From: Fallopia convolvulus
Taxonomy: Eukaryota > Streptophyta > Magnoliopsida > Caryophyllales > Polygonaceae
Direction of reading: 5' to 3'
NCBI GenBank assembly: GCA_964016875.1
Contig: OZ024728.1
Location: forward strand, 31,751,865-31,815,864
DNA length: 64,000 nucleotides
Of the stretch, positions 43,753 to 55,927 are shown in pieces. A program made the translations under genes and the position numbers. Below the pieces are notes generated by a model. That model was not told the DNA's origin. It made no database searches and worked only from the letters and a program-made list of their open reading frames with translations. How positions within the stretch are numbered: the stretch's first letter is position 1; each line of letters opens with the position of its first letter.

Positions 43753-46340
43753 CCCAACGAGATAAAATAAAATATATAAAGTTGGCAGACTCAAATAGTG
43801 CCTTTTTTCATCGATGTGCAACAGGGAAAAGAAATCGGAGATGTTTGAATAATATTAGATCATCAAATGGAACTTTCCTAGTGGGTGAAGAAAATGTACG
43901 AAATGAAGTAAGAGATGAATTTAGACATCAATTCCTTAAACAACCTATTAATAACACGCTACTAGAGAACTAGTTACAATTGTTTAATAATTAGATCACA
44001 CGGGAATACAATATGTTGCTTACTAATGACTTTACCAACCTTGAAATAAAAAAATGCGACTTTCAGTATTGGAAAGTATAAATCTCCGGGACCGGATTGT
44101 ATGATTGCTGAATTTTATCAATAAAATTGGAATATTGTAGGCCCTTCAATAATTAGAGCAGTTATGGGTTTCTTCAATTCGGGATTTATGCTAAAGGAAA
44201 TTAACCATACTTTTATTACTTTGATACCCAAGTGTGATAATCCGTCTGCTATTAACCAGTATCGACCAATCAGCTTATGTACAACAAACTATAAGATAAT
44301 ATCCAAGATTTTAGCTGAATGAATAAAATTGGTTCTTCCTCGAATTATCCATCCCCTACAAGGGGTGTTTGTAACGAATCGAGCAATATAGGATAATGTA
44401 CTCATTGCACATGAGATATTTCATACGTTTTGCCCATGAAAAGGTAAAACATGATGGGAAGCCATAAAATTAGATATGGAAAAAGCCTATGACAGAGTTG
44501 ACTGGCAGTTTTTAACAATGAACTTACAGAAATTTTCTTTTCATGAATCATTTATTAAGTGGATTATGCAATGGGTAAAAACAAATACTTTTTCGGTATT
44601 GGTAAACAATGATCCAATTGACATTTTCACGCCAAAAAGAGGTTTACGGCAAGGAGATCCCTTATCACCCCTATTCTTTATTATTGGGGTCGAGCTGTTA
44701 GCTTGTAGACTGTAAAAGGAATGTTTTTTATTATCCAAATGTGTGGGTTTTCCAATTGTGAGAGGTGGAACAAAAATACCGCTTCTATCTTTTGCAGATG
44801 ACATTATTATTTTTAGCCCAACCACAATTAAGGAATTTTGAAGCATAAAGGAAATTGTGGAAGAATATTGTGACATATCAGGACAAAAGGTGAATTTCCA
44901 TAAATCTGTGTTCCAAACTACCAAAGGAACTCTTCCCAATATGAAAAAGACCCTTCAACAGGAACTTCATATACCGTGTTCTAATTCCTTAGAAAAGTAT
45001 TTAGGATGTCCCATTATAAACTCCAGGGTCACTAAATATACTTTTGATTCAGTAACTCGATCAAGAGAACATCAATTAAAGAAATGGAAAGCAAACTCAT
45101 TATCTCAAGCAGGCAAAACCACTATGATAAAATCGACTTTAGCACTGAAACCTTATTATATGATGCAACATTTTCTACTCTCGGAAGGAACTTTATAAGA
45201 ATTAGATTCCATAAATAGAAAATTTTTCTAGAATAAACCGAATGGCCATGTCCCTCTGGTAAGATGGGAAAAAATTAGTAGACCAAAGAAAAAAGGAGGA
45301 TTAGGCCTTAGAAAGGCAAAACATGAAAATAAAGCCTTACAAATGCGGTTATTATAGAAGATTCTTGCAGAACCAAACAATGCATGGGTTTGAGTGATCT
45401 AAGAAAAATATCTTAAAGGTAAGCCTTTGTTAGAATACTCAAGAACGAGAAATGTATCATGGCAATGTGGAAAATTAATGACTTTAATGGATGATTTCAA
45501 GAAAGGCCTAATATGGCAAATAGGAGACGGATATTCCGTCAAGTTTTGGAAAGATCCATGGATAACAAATTGAAACGTCAAGAACTCGACTGTATCCTCC
45601 CTCCTTAATGGGTCTCACAAATCATATCTATGATAATCCATAAAAATCAAATTAGGGATAGATTATACTTGCATCCGAGTAAAAACGGATGATATTCTAC
45701 TCATTCGACTACCACACCAGTTGCGCAGGATGAGACTTATCGTGATTGCAATTTTGAATGGATTTGGAAATTAGAGGTGATACCAAAAATAAAAATGTTC
45801 TTACGCAAAATATGTACACAAGGCCTCCCAACTAAAGATCAGTTAATACAAAGACATGTTTCAGTTACAACGGAATGCCAACTATGTCAAAATCATAATG
45901 AAAGCATTAAACATTTATTACTTCAATGTCCATTTACTCATACAATCCTTCAAAAAATTAACCCTATAATGGCTAGATCGATTTCCCAAATCCAAAATTA
46001 TGAAGAAGACTTGCTAATCATCTTTGAGACCTTAAGGCACAATTGAGTGCTTCCGCGTTTCAAAATCTCTTAATAATTTGCTAGAGTGTATGGTACTTTC
46101 GGAACCGTACAATTTACAACCAAACGAGTGATGGCCCTACAAAAAACATAGAAGAATTTGTACAATCTAAAATAACATTATAGAACAAGGCTAAACAAGA
46201 AAACATAGATCGAAATGATAATCACAAACAAAGAGGTAAAACTGACTAGCGAAAGAAAGTCAAGAAATGGTCCAAACCACAAATGAATTATGTCAAGATA
46301 AATTTTGATGGATCAATACTCGACAATGGGAATGTGAATG
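43753..46340 (+). pseudogene. L1 ORF2 reverse transcriptase and zinc-finger linker part
   Basis: It resumes with RDKIKYIKLADSNSAFFHRC and continues LIPKCDNPSAINQYRPISLC, LDMEKAYDRVDWQFL, GLRQGDPLSPLFFIIG, and the catalytic FADDIIIFSP (about 44787). LEKYLGCPIIN and WKANSLSQAGKTTMI follow as thumb-region motifs. The zinc-finger linker (ECQLCQNHNESIKHLLLQCPF) lies at about 45870-45935. There are many stops (for example 43971, 44320, 44390 and 44838). The nested Athila-like element cuts it within the RNase H start (FDGSILDNG) at 46340. Confidence 0.88.
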
Positions 46341-47796
46341 TGGTGTTCATGTTTTTGGTTTGGTTTTAGGTGTCTTTCTTAGGTTGTTTAGTTTAGTTTT
46401 GTTAGGTTTTAGAGTTAGTTTTGTGTGTTTTTGGATATGTTTGCATATTTTGTGAAAAGTATGGAAGCTACTCCGTTTTGTGTCTTTTTGTAGGTTTTCG
46501 GATGGAAAAGAGCACTTTTTAAGCAAAGTTGAAGTCAAGTGGTGGAAGGTGGAATGCATAGAAGAGAAGGGAGAAGATTGCATGGAAAGATCAAGTTGGA
46601 ATACAAAGGGTAAAGCCAAGAAAGAGCTCGTTAGAAGGCAAAACAGAGGATCGGTAACGACCTGTGAGGGTCGTTAACGAGCTATAAATCAAGAGTTTTT
46701 GTAAGGAATTCAGCAGAGTCTACCGACCATGTGCAGGTCGTTAACGAGGGACCTGTGTTGGTAGAGACACAACCGACTTTCAGTTTTTATATCTTTATCT
46801 TGTTATCTTTTAAGTTTAGAAAGTTTTTATCTTTTAGCCTTTTTATTAGATAGTTTCTTAGTATAAATACCCTCGTTCTAAGCCTAGAAAAAGGGGATTG
46901 GATGCTAGGATTAGGAGAAGTCGAGAGAGAGAGTCGAACAGTTTTCGATCGAGAGAGAGGAAGTTGGTTCGGTGATCAAACTCGGTTGTTCTTCGGTTTG
47001 GTTTTCGTGTTCTTCAAGTTTGTAAGATGTTATTTATTCTTTTCAATTTCAAGTAAGTTTTTCTTTCAATGTTCTCTTTGATTAAAGTTATTTGCTTTGT
47101 TTCAATGAATAGCGAGTAGTCTTCTTATCTAGGATCGGGGTTGAAACCCGACATAGTTGTGCATGTTTGAATGATTGTGTTGAGTTTTTGATTGCCTTCT
47201 ATCCTTTGAATTGCTTGTTGAGTTATGTTTAGACGAGAGTCGAAGTAATTTGAGTTCTTAATTTGATCGAAAGAGAAAGTTACGAACTTAAATGTTGATA
47301 TTGTTCGTTAACGAAAGTTTCGAGCTTTGGATTCAAAACAAGTAATAAAGTGAATTGATTTATGAAATTTAATTGATTTGCTTATTTAGTCAACGAAAGT
47401 TGATAGATTTATCCTTCAAAGGCATGATCTTTATCTTTGCATGAGTTTTTATGCATAGCTATGTCGTGTTTACCCTTGTCCTAGATCTTTTTATCCATTG
47501 ATTTTGTTAAGTTTAGCTTTCGAATCACTCGTTACCAAGTCAACATACCCTCGGTACCGAACCTGCTAGTTCGTCGTTAGTTTCTCTATTTTCGGTAGAA
47601 TTCCAGGTTCGTTAATAACCCTGACAAGGTCGTTTACGAGGTTGGCCGTAGCTTTTTTTGCTTTTTTTGCTTTGTTTTACTTGTTTTTATAGTTGATAAA
47701 CAGACAACCTTGCTTCCCGTGGACGATCCTGACTCTGCTATACTCAGCGGGGTCTTGACTTATAAATTTATTTGTTGTCAAGATACCCTCTCAACA
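46341..47796 (+). mobile_element. 5' LTR of the Athila-like element
   Basis: Starts TGGTGTTCATG and ends CCCTCTCAACA. Contains several TCGTTAACGA and TCGGTAACGA words (about 46651, 46670, 46738) and a likely TATA region (AGTATAAATACC) at 46860-46871. A short GA-run lies at about 46922-46932. Confidence 0.9.
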
Positions 47797-47799
47797 AAT

Positions 47800-47817
47800 T
47801 GGCGCCGTTTCCGGGGA
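47800..47817 (+). other. Primer binding site for tRNA-Asp
   Basis: TGGCGCCGTTTCCGGGGA lies three bases after the LTR, with one mismatch to the tRNA-Asp complement. Confidence 0.85.
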
Positions 47818-47976
47818 AGCAACAATGTTTGTTTCTTTATCTGTGGGTCTGGGAATAGCTCGACCCCATTTTTGTTTTTAATTTTGTTTTCTTTTTCTTT
47901 TTTCTTAGCGTATGCCAGCAAGATGTCGCAAGCTCGAATTTTACACCACTGGTTATTATTCTGAACCTGAACGTAC

Positions 47977-49320
47977 TTGCACCGTAGACAAAGAGAAAAC
48001 CGAGCCATGGCTATACCTAAAGAGATGGCTCGACAAATGGAAGTCCTTCAGAAGCGGATGGAGGAGTTACAAGCTGATAGAGATGCCGTTGTTGCTGCCG
48101 CTAAACGTGAACAAGCTAACACTGCTCGTTTACAAGAAGAGATGGATGCCTATCCGAGGAATGCCAAGCAATATATGCATCCAGAACTGAGGGTGCCAAA
48201 GTCTGCAATCGTGCTTCCAGAGATAGAGAAGACATTTGAGATTAAATCTCAATTCATATCCTTAATAAAAACGGGCTCAGTTTGAAGGGAAACCTACTGA
48301 GTGACCTATGGAACATATTAAGAATTTTCTTGATTTATGTGACACTATTGTTGGTGAAGGTGTCTCACTTGAATATGTTCTGTTAAAAGCTTTCAGGTGG
48401 TCTCTTACTGGAAAGGCCCTGAGCTGGTTGGAGAGCTTACCTCCTAAGTCTATCAGAACTTGGAAGGCTTTGTATGATCAATTTCTTACAAAGTTCTTTC
48501 CCCCTGCAAAGACAACAAAGTTGAGAAAACGCATCACCTCCTATCACCAGCTGCCTAACGAGACCTTTGTAGAGATTTGGGAAAGGTTCAAGGAGATGCT
48601 CAGACAGTGTACCATTCATGGGCAACCCTTATATGTGCTCCAAGAAATCTTTTTCCAGGGAATCAATGCAGCAACGAAGAACCGCATCAACACACACACT
48701 GTGTGCGGTTTCATAGAGATGGATCCCACAGCTGCATGGGAACTGCTGGACAAGCTATCTAACTATGATGCCATGTATGGTACCCAACAGTCACCCCAAC
48801 CACAGAAGCGTCTCTACGTGCCTAACAAGGACGAAGTTGATCCCGATGTCAAACACCAATTTCTATAGGATGAGATCAACCGTCTTAAGAAACAGGTAAG
48901 TTTTATAAAAACCTCTCAACCTTGTCAAGAGTGTGGCTCTTCTGCCCATAGTACTTCTGCTTGCACTAACATCGAGCAGGTTAAAGCTGTTGAGACTTAT
49001 GCTGAGATGAATTACATGAGAGGCCCATACAAGAATCAGCCTAATAACTTTTACAGGCCAAACAATTACCCGGCGTGGGGTAATCAAAATCCGAACCCAA
49101 GCTATGCAGCATCCCTACCGGATAGACAACCCGCACCATATCGACCTCCAGGCTACCAAGAGCCACCATCCTGGGCACAAGGGTTACAAGAAGGCATTAA
49201 CAGAGTCCATAAAAAATTCAATGAAGTCCATAGCAAGATTGATGGAATCCAAGCCAACCTTAACAACCAAATAAAAAGATGGGGAGAGTTTGATGTGTGG
49301 AAGAAGAGTGTCGACTCATA
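47977..49320 (+). pseudogene. Athila-type Gag, interrupted
   Basis: A coiled-coil N-terminus (residues about 10-50) includes MARQMEVLQKRMEELQADRD. The retrotransposon Gag core starts near 48308 with MEHIKNFLDLCDTIVGEGVS and contains WLESLPPKSIRTWKALYDQF, RKRITSYHQLPNETFVEIWE and FFQGINAATKNRI. After a stop at 48866-48868 the frame goes on to a zinc-knuckle-like CQECGSSAHSTSAC (about 48937) and a Pro/Asn-rich region. Gag would package the element RNA in virus-like particles. Besides that stop, a frameshift with stops near 48283-48303 and a stop at 49319 split it. Confidence 0.8.
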
Positions 49321-49322
49321 GC

Positions 49323-50280
49323 TAGGGAACCTGGCCGCACATATTCCTAGACCGCAAGGGCAACTCCCGGGCTGTCCCGAGGAGAACCCTAGAGGACAAA
49401 TAGTGGTTGTACACCTTAGGAGCGGAAAGACACTACCGGAGCGTGCCAAAGCTAAGGAGAAGAGCCCCGAATCTGAAGAGGACGCCACGACTCAAATCGT
49501 TAACGAGAAAAAGAGGGTCATTACTGAACCTGAACAACTCAGTACTGATACTCCCAAGGTCGTTAACGATCCCAATCCAGGTAAGTACTCTACTGTGAGC
49601 TCTTCTCTTACGCCCAGGCTTGTTATCGACCCCACCAGGGTCGGTAACAACCCTTCGAACGCACCAATCGACCCTAATGTCGACCCCTTAGCCTCACCTC
49701 TCGAGCCCGATTTGGCTCCAAGATTGGTGAAATCTCTTCCCTTTCCTACTAAGAAGTCTAAGGACTCAACTGAAGGCAAGGTCAAGCGTTTCGTTAAGAT
49801 TCTCCAAGGCTTAAATATTTCTATACCATTCACTGAGGCCCTAAGCGAAATGCCGGCTTACACAAAGTTTTTGAAAGGCATTCTTAGCAGGAAACGATAT
49901 ATAACAGAGCTTCGAGATGAGGTCAGATCTATTACTCTTCCAGAGAAGCTAGGTGACCCAACAAGATTTGCTATAACAATTGGCATAGGCGACCACCGAT
50001 TCAAGACTCTATGTGATTTGGGAGCTAGTGCCAGTTTACTTCCCCTATCAATCTGGTCGAAGGCCAACATGGGACCTCTAGAACCTGTGGATATGAGGCT
50101 GTACATGGCGGACGGATCAAGTGTGAAGGCTACAGGGGTCGTTGACGATTATCCCATTCAAGTGGAGAAATTCTTCAAACGATTTCATTGTCCTCGACAT
50201 GCCTGAAGATCCCCTAGTCCCCATTATCCTAGGAAGGCCATTCCTTGCTACAGCAGGCGCTAGGGTGGACGTTTGGAAAT
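49323..50280 (+). pseudogene. Gag end and aspartic protease of the Athila-like element
   Basis: It starts with the end of Gag (VVHLRSGKTLPERAKAKE, the Athila LRSGK motif) and an Asn/Asp/Pro-rich linker in which the DNA word GTCGTTAACGA is read as VVND. The protease domain has ITIGIGDHRFKTLCDLGASA, with the active-site Asp in DLGA as in other Athila proteases, then SLLPLSIWSKANMG, MRLYMADGSSVKATG and, after a frameshift at about 50175, VPIILGRPFLATAGARVDV. A stop follows at about 50280. Protease would cleave the polyprotein. Confidence 0.82.
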
Positions 50281-50935
50281 GACTCCTCACCTTCGATATA
50301 GGAGAGGAGCGTGTAGAATTCAGTCTCAACCAAAATGCTAACGACCCAACAACTGTCGCACAAATCGAGTCGACTCAGCCAAAGCTCGACATTGCTGAGT
50401 CTAAAGACCCTCGTCCAACAAATAAGGATTACAAGAGTGCAACCGGGACCGCTATCGACCCTCCTTGGCCCAGTACCGAGCCTTTCATGCAACAATATGA
50501 GGGAGGCGGCTCGTTATGGAACGACACCGAGCGAGGATTTGCATTTGATGGGTCTTTAACAACCTCGACAACCTCGGTGTCCACATCATCACCAATGGAT
50601 CAAGGTGAGTATTATAACCATGGATTCACTATTAATGGTCATGATCCTTCCTTATATTCTACTCCTACACCATACCCCACCATCTATGCTATAGTGGAAT
50701 CGAAACCTCCTTGGTTTTCGGATTTCACTAACCCTTGTGTAGGAATACCGGGCATATTGTTAGAAGATAAAGGACCAAATTTGGTGAGACGAGCTAATAA
50801 TGCCTTTGAAGCTAAGTATGGGGTCTCTCAAAACCCCACCATAGCTGAAAAGGAACCACCTTGATCTATGAGGTAAGTACGTCGGGCTAACGACGTTAAA
50901 AATAGCGCTAACGGGAGGCAACCTGGTTTTTAGTT
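50281..50935 (+). other. Post-protease segment and conserved post-pol word
   Basis: An open frame runs on from the protease (FDIGEERVEFSLNQNAND) and, in another frame, to 50864 (KPPWFSDFTNPCVGIPGILL, then RRANNAFEAKYG) without any polymerase motif. GGCTAACGACGTTAAA, then GGGAGGCAACC, lie at about 50884-50925. In intact Athila elements this word follows the integrase, so RT to integrase has been deleted or was never present. Confidence 0.65.
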
Positions 50936-52042
50936 TTAGTTAAGTTTTCTTTTCTTTTTAGATCTTGTTCTTAAGCTTTCTTTTGGGTTTTTAGTAGTTT
51001 AGATGTTAGCAAGATAGAATTGTTCGAAACTAACATGGCATAGGAAGCTGAGCTCGGAAAAACACCGAAAAACCAATCGCCCAGGCTCGTTAACGACCTG
51101 TAAGGGTCATTAACGACCTGTGTCGACATGTGAATTGGTAGACGCGGGTGAGTTAAGTTTTCTAACCTAATCTATCTTCTATCTTATACCCCCATGCCGC
51201 CTCTTCCTCTTCTTCTTGCCCCTTCCTATTTAAACTCCTCAAAGACTCCAAATCCCACACCCAAATCTCAAGCCAAATCCTCAAATTCTCAATCAAATCC
51301 CACCGAAATTCCAACCCTTCATTGATCGCACCACCGAGCCCTAACCCCCGTCGCACCGCGCGTTACCGAACCCACCTCTCTCGAGTTCTCTACCGGCGCA
51401 CCACAAGCCTCGTTACTCCTTCCCAATTTACTCTTTGTTCTTCCATTCTCCGAATCTACAATATGATTTCTAAACCCTAAACTCTTTTTGCAAGATTCAT
51501 GGTAATTTATGGGTAAAAATTCATATCTAGATCTAGATTGAGTAATTGGTTTGCATGTTTGAGTTGCATTGTGCTTCTATTGCTTTCGATATTGGTGATT
51601 GATCTTGATTTATACTTGGTTATTCTTGCTTGATTTGCATTGAATTTTGATAAGAAAAACATGAGTAACTTGTTCTTGAATTGTTTGATCTTCACCCTGA
51701 AATATTTGGCAATTAAAGGCATGTTTAGATAGGGTTTCGAGCATGTATGGGGTTGCATGTGCTAGATTGTGTGTATTATGTGGGATTGTGGTTGATTTAT
51801 GCTCGAATTGCAAGAAATTTGTGAGATTGAGTACTCAGAAAAGACCGCAAATTGTTCTCGCTCAGGCTCGTTAACGACCTGTAATATGCTAAGTTCGAAA
51901 CCAGACCCATCTACCTCGTTAACGACCCAATTGGGTCGTTACCGAGGCAAGTCGAGAGCATATCCGAGAACAAGTATGGGTTTTTCTTTCAATTGTTTTG
52001 TGTGGATCTTACCTTGGGATTTTATGATCTTTGTAGGTACAA
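50936..52042 (+). other. Leader of the env-position ORF
   Basis: About 1.1 kb noncoding, with CT-rich (51170-51480) and AT-rich parts. It holds several GCTCGTTAACGACCTG-type palindromes at 51087-51125, 51864-51882 and 51910-51945. No gene is visible. Confidence 0.5.
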
Positions 52043-53636
52043 ATGGCAAGCACTAGCCGAGCCGTGACTAGAGCCGAAAAGAAGAAGAGGACTCAAAGGT
52101 CCCCTCCCCCCCCCCCCCCCCCCACGCATGGACAATGTCATACTGGATACCCAAGAGCAAGCTAATATCTTTGACGCCGTTCTTGACAAGGACCACTTCA
52201 CAAGGTGGTTTTTGAGGAAAAGCGCCAAGCCGTTAGGGATCTATGAGGACATCAAGCACGCCTTTTCCATACTTGGAGTTCCTCACCTATTGAAGAAAGA
52301 GGATATTCCACATTATTCGGCTCTTACATCCGAGTTCTTGGATACTCTCCAAACAAGCTTCAAGAACAAGAATTCAGTTAGAAGGATCAAGTTCCGGCTA
52401 GGCAATACCAATCATGAGTGCAAAATGGCTCAATTCAATGCACTTCTCGAGCTTCCTCACCACTCCCGTGACTACAAGGCCAAAGACTTCAAGGTCACCG
52501 ACACTTAGAGTTACATCTCCGGGGAGGTTGAACCCTCCGCAGCGGCACTGCCAGGGGCTAGCATCATCAACCCCATCTTCCGGATTATTCTCCGAGTCTT
52601 GGGCACCACCTTTTGGCCCAAGAGAGAGCTTTCAAGGCCGAAACGGATGGAGGTCGCATGCCTCCGTACTATTCTTTTCGATGATTACGCCCCCTTGAAC
52701 TTGGGGTTTGTATGGTTGCAATATATTGAGAAGCACGGGAACAAGTCAAAAGAAGTATGGTGTGGAAATATGGTGAGTCTTCTGGCGGAGAAGCTCGGTG
52801 TTGATCTTTCCCTTTATACGCCAAGCCATGCCCAAAAGCTCGACAAGACGTATTGGTTTTCTTCCGGCATATTTGTGCTGACCGAGAGAGGGTATGCCAC
52901 CAAGGTACGTGGCCAAAGTGTGCTTCTTTCGCGAGACAAGTTTGAGATGCTTTACTTACCGAATTGGTACGAGTCTTGGACGGGTCATCAATTCCCATTA
53001 AAGAAGAAGCCACAATCTGAGCCATCGTTGAGGTCGTGTAAGACAAGGTTTGATAGGGAAGGCGAAGAAATGGATGAAGATGACGCTGCTACGGAGGCAG
53101 AAACGGAGGCAGCCACGGAAGAGCTCGATATTGGGGATGATGACATCGGTACCAAAGTTCTGGGAGATGATGACGACCTTGTAACGACCCACCTGGCTCG
53201 TTAACGACTACTTCGAGGCTACTACCAAGGCACACCGCTTCGGTAACGACCCTCCGCCACCACCTACCGTGCCGCAGTCATTTGATATGATGCCCTACAA
53301 CTCGGTGATCTACCATGACCACTTCCAGCACCAAGACCACTTCACACCACCTCCTCAGGCCACCTACATTGGATCGAGTGTTCCACCTCCATGGGCCGAA
53401 GATTTATCTTTTCAGATGCAACAGCTCAACCTACAGCAGACACAGCTCACCCAGAGGATGGATTGTTGGGAGGGTGTCTATGCAGCTCGCATGGCTTTGG
53501 ATGATGCGAGGCAGCAGCAGGTGGATTCTCGTTGGATGACAATGGAGCAAAGGGTGACGGTTGATGAGGAGCGTTGGAGGACGATGTATCAGTTCATGGA
53601 CAACTTTGAGCGTCAGTTTTCACCACCACCACGGTG
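52043..53636 (+). pseudogene. Env-position ORF of Athila-type elements, broken
   Basis: It begins MASTSRAVTRAEKKKRTQRS at 52043. Beyond a run of 18 C at 52106-52123 the frame shifts to DNVILDTQEQANIFDAVLDK. The domain LYxD-like start (GIYEDIKHAFSILGV), HYSALTSEFLDTLQ and IKFRLGNTNHECKMAQFNAL match the putative transposon protein family carried by plant Athila elements in the env position. A stop at 52506-52508 and a frameshift near 53200 separate a Glu/Asp-rich segment from a Gln-rich coiled-coil C-terminus ending at 53636. Function is unknown; no transmembrane segment is obvious, so calling it an envelope protein would be unsafe. Confidence 0.65.
52106..52123. repeat. Poly-C run of 18 bases
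   Basis: The run follows CCCCT and sits inside the env-position ORF, where its length decides the frame. It could be real slippage or an assembly error. Confidence 0.9.
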
Positions 53637-55307
53637 ATGATTCAGCTTTAAGGAGATGTTCTTTTCCACTTCAATTGATCTTGTGAGTTTCTTTCTTTTT
53701 CCTTATTTCTTTTCTTCTGCGTAGTTTTATTACAGTGGGGACACTGCATTTTTAACTATGGGTTAGGGAAGGAAAGAAAACTTACTTGTATGTGTGTTTT
53801 GTTTGTTTGGTCTTGTTTAGTTGTCTTTGTTTTAGAATAAAATCGAAAAATCACAAAAAAATTGAAAAAAAAATCCAAAAAGAGTTTTTAGAATGGATAA
53901 ATGCCTTGTCTTTTGGTTCTATGATAGTTAATTGCTAGCATGATCATGTAATTTCCTTTCAAGCATGTTTTTGATGGTATAGCCATGTTCTTAGTATGAA
54001 ATTGTTTTATAGAGGAATAGCATTTGATGAAATTGAGCATGTATAACTTTTAGCATGAGTAGTACAATCCAACAAAAATTGCTACCTTGTGAGTTATTTT
54101 TGGCCTTATAGGGAGAACATCATAAATCCCTCTTCTTTTCTTGTGTGATTTACTCTCTTTATGTATATTATCTCTTGTAATTGTGATGGTTATCTATTTC
54201 TTGATACCTATATAAGATTTTTAGTACATTACTTGTAGAAGTCATATGATAGGGAACTTATTTTTATAAGCCTTATTTATCCTTATCCACCCTTATCGTA
54301 ATCCTTCTTTTTGAAGCCAATTTGAGCCTTAAGCCTTTTTATTTTTAGCTCCACAAAAATATTTCCTTAGCCGAGATAAGCTTGACCCTATCCGGGGTTT
54401 AAGACTTAGTTGGAGAGGTATGTTTTGCAGAGTGGAAAAAAAGTTATGTTTTGGTTCAAAATAAGGGTTTTGGGAAGGGTAGATTGGAAGTCTCTTGCTT
54501 TATTTTGTAAAAAGATCTCTTGATAGTAAAGATGCACAAGAATAAGAAAAGTTGTTGATGAGAAGAAGGAAAACGAAGAGAAAACGTAGCTCGTTAACGA
54601 CCTCTTTTAGGTCGTTAACGATGCTGTACGAGAGGAGAAAAGAAAAAAATGCAAAATAAGAAAGGAAAAAAGAAGAAGATGTGCATTTGTGTTTAAAGTC
54701 AAAACCAGAGATTCTTTATGTTTATATGAGGCTTTCTAGTATTAAAGGTGAGTGAAAAGAATGTGCATAAAGTTGAGTAAGATTGGTAAGATTTTTATGA
54801 GAGTTTTGGTATTGTGTGAGATTTTAGGAGTCTTTGATTCCCGGATATTATTAGCACCACATAGCGAAAATATTTCCACGCCTTATTGTTATTACCAAGC
54901 CCCATTACAACCCAGCCAAATGGAAACTTCTATGAAGTTATTCATTGAGCCTATGTTCTCTTGATGATTTTTGCTTGTTTTGACAAATCTTAGGTGGAGA
55001 GTTTGGTGATATAAATTCCAATTTCTATGAGCTTTTGCATATAAGATTGAGTTGAGAGATTGAATTTATAAGCCCAAACACTTGAGAGTTGAGTGAAACA
55101 CATATATCCCTGGTGAGGTTGGATTGTATTTGCTTATGTCTATTTGTGCTTATATGTGTGATGACGTTAATAGTCATTTGCTATTTTCTGCTATGTTTTG
55201 ATATTGCTTTTTGAGTTGATGGATATTGCTTGATAAGTATGTTTGTTTGGTTTTGGTTATTGTATAGTGATTGCTTGAGGACAAGCAAGTCTAAGTATGC
55301 GGTATTT
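53637..55307 (+). other. 3' noncoding interior of the Athila-like element
   Basis: AT-rich, with no coding region. It contains the GGGGACACTGCA word at 53737, a palindrome pair GCTCGTTAACGACC/GGTCGTTAACGATG at 54589-54623, the conserved block CCCGGATATTATTAGCACCA near 54839, and TTGCTTGAGGACAAGCAAG before the LTR. The polypurine tract (AAGTATGCGGTA) is weak, with a C inside it. Confidence 0.7.
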
Positions 55308-55888
55308 TGATGTTCGTGTTTTTGGTTTGGTTTTAGGTGTCTTTCTTAGGTTGTTTAGTTTAGTTTTGTTAGGTTTTAGAGTTATTTTGTGTGTTTTTGG
55401 ATATGTTTGCATATTTTGTGAAAAGTATGGAAGCTACTCTGTTTTGTGTCTTTTTGTAGATTTTAGGATGGAAAAGAGCACTTTTTAAGAAAATTTGAAG
55501 TCAAGTGGTGGAAGGTGGAATGTATAGAAGAGAAGGGAGAAGATTTCATGGAAAGATCAAGTTGGAATGCAAAGGGTAAAGCCAAGAAAGAGCTCATTAG
55601 AAGCCAAAACAGAGGATCGGTAACGACTTGTGAGGGTCGTTAACGAGCTGTAAATGAAGAATTTTTGTGAGGAATTCAGCAAAGTCTATGACCCTGTGCA
55701 GGTCGTTAACGAGGGACCTGTGTCGGTAGAGACGCAACCGAATTTCAGTTTTTATATCTTTTATCTTGTTATCTTTTAAGTTTAGAAAGTTTTTATCTTT
55801 TAGCCTTTTTATTAGATAGTTTCTTAGTATAAATACCCTTGTTCTAAGCCTAGAAAAAGGGGGATTGGATGCTAGGATTAGGAGAAGT

Positions 55889-55927
<39 letters not shown>

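Noticed and set aside
52043..53636. Calling the downstream ORF of the Athila-like element a true viral envelope gene
   Set aside because: I see no signal peptide, transmembrane segment or furin-like site; the position alone is not evidence of envelope function.
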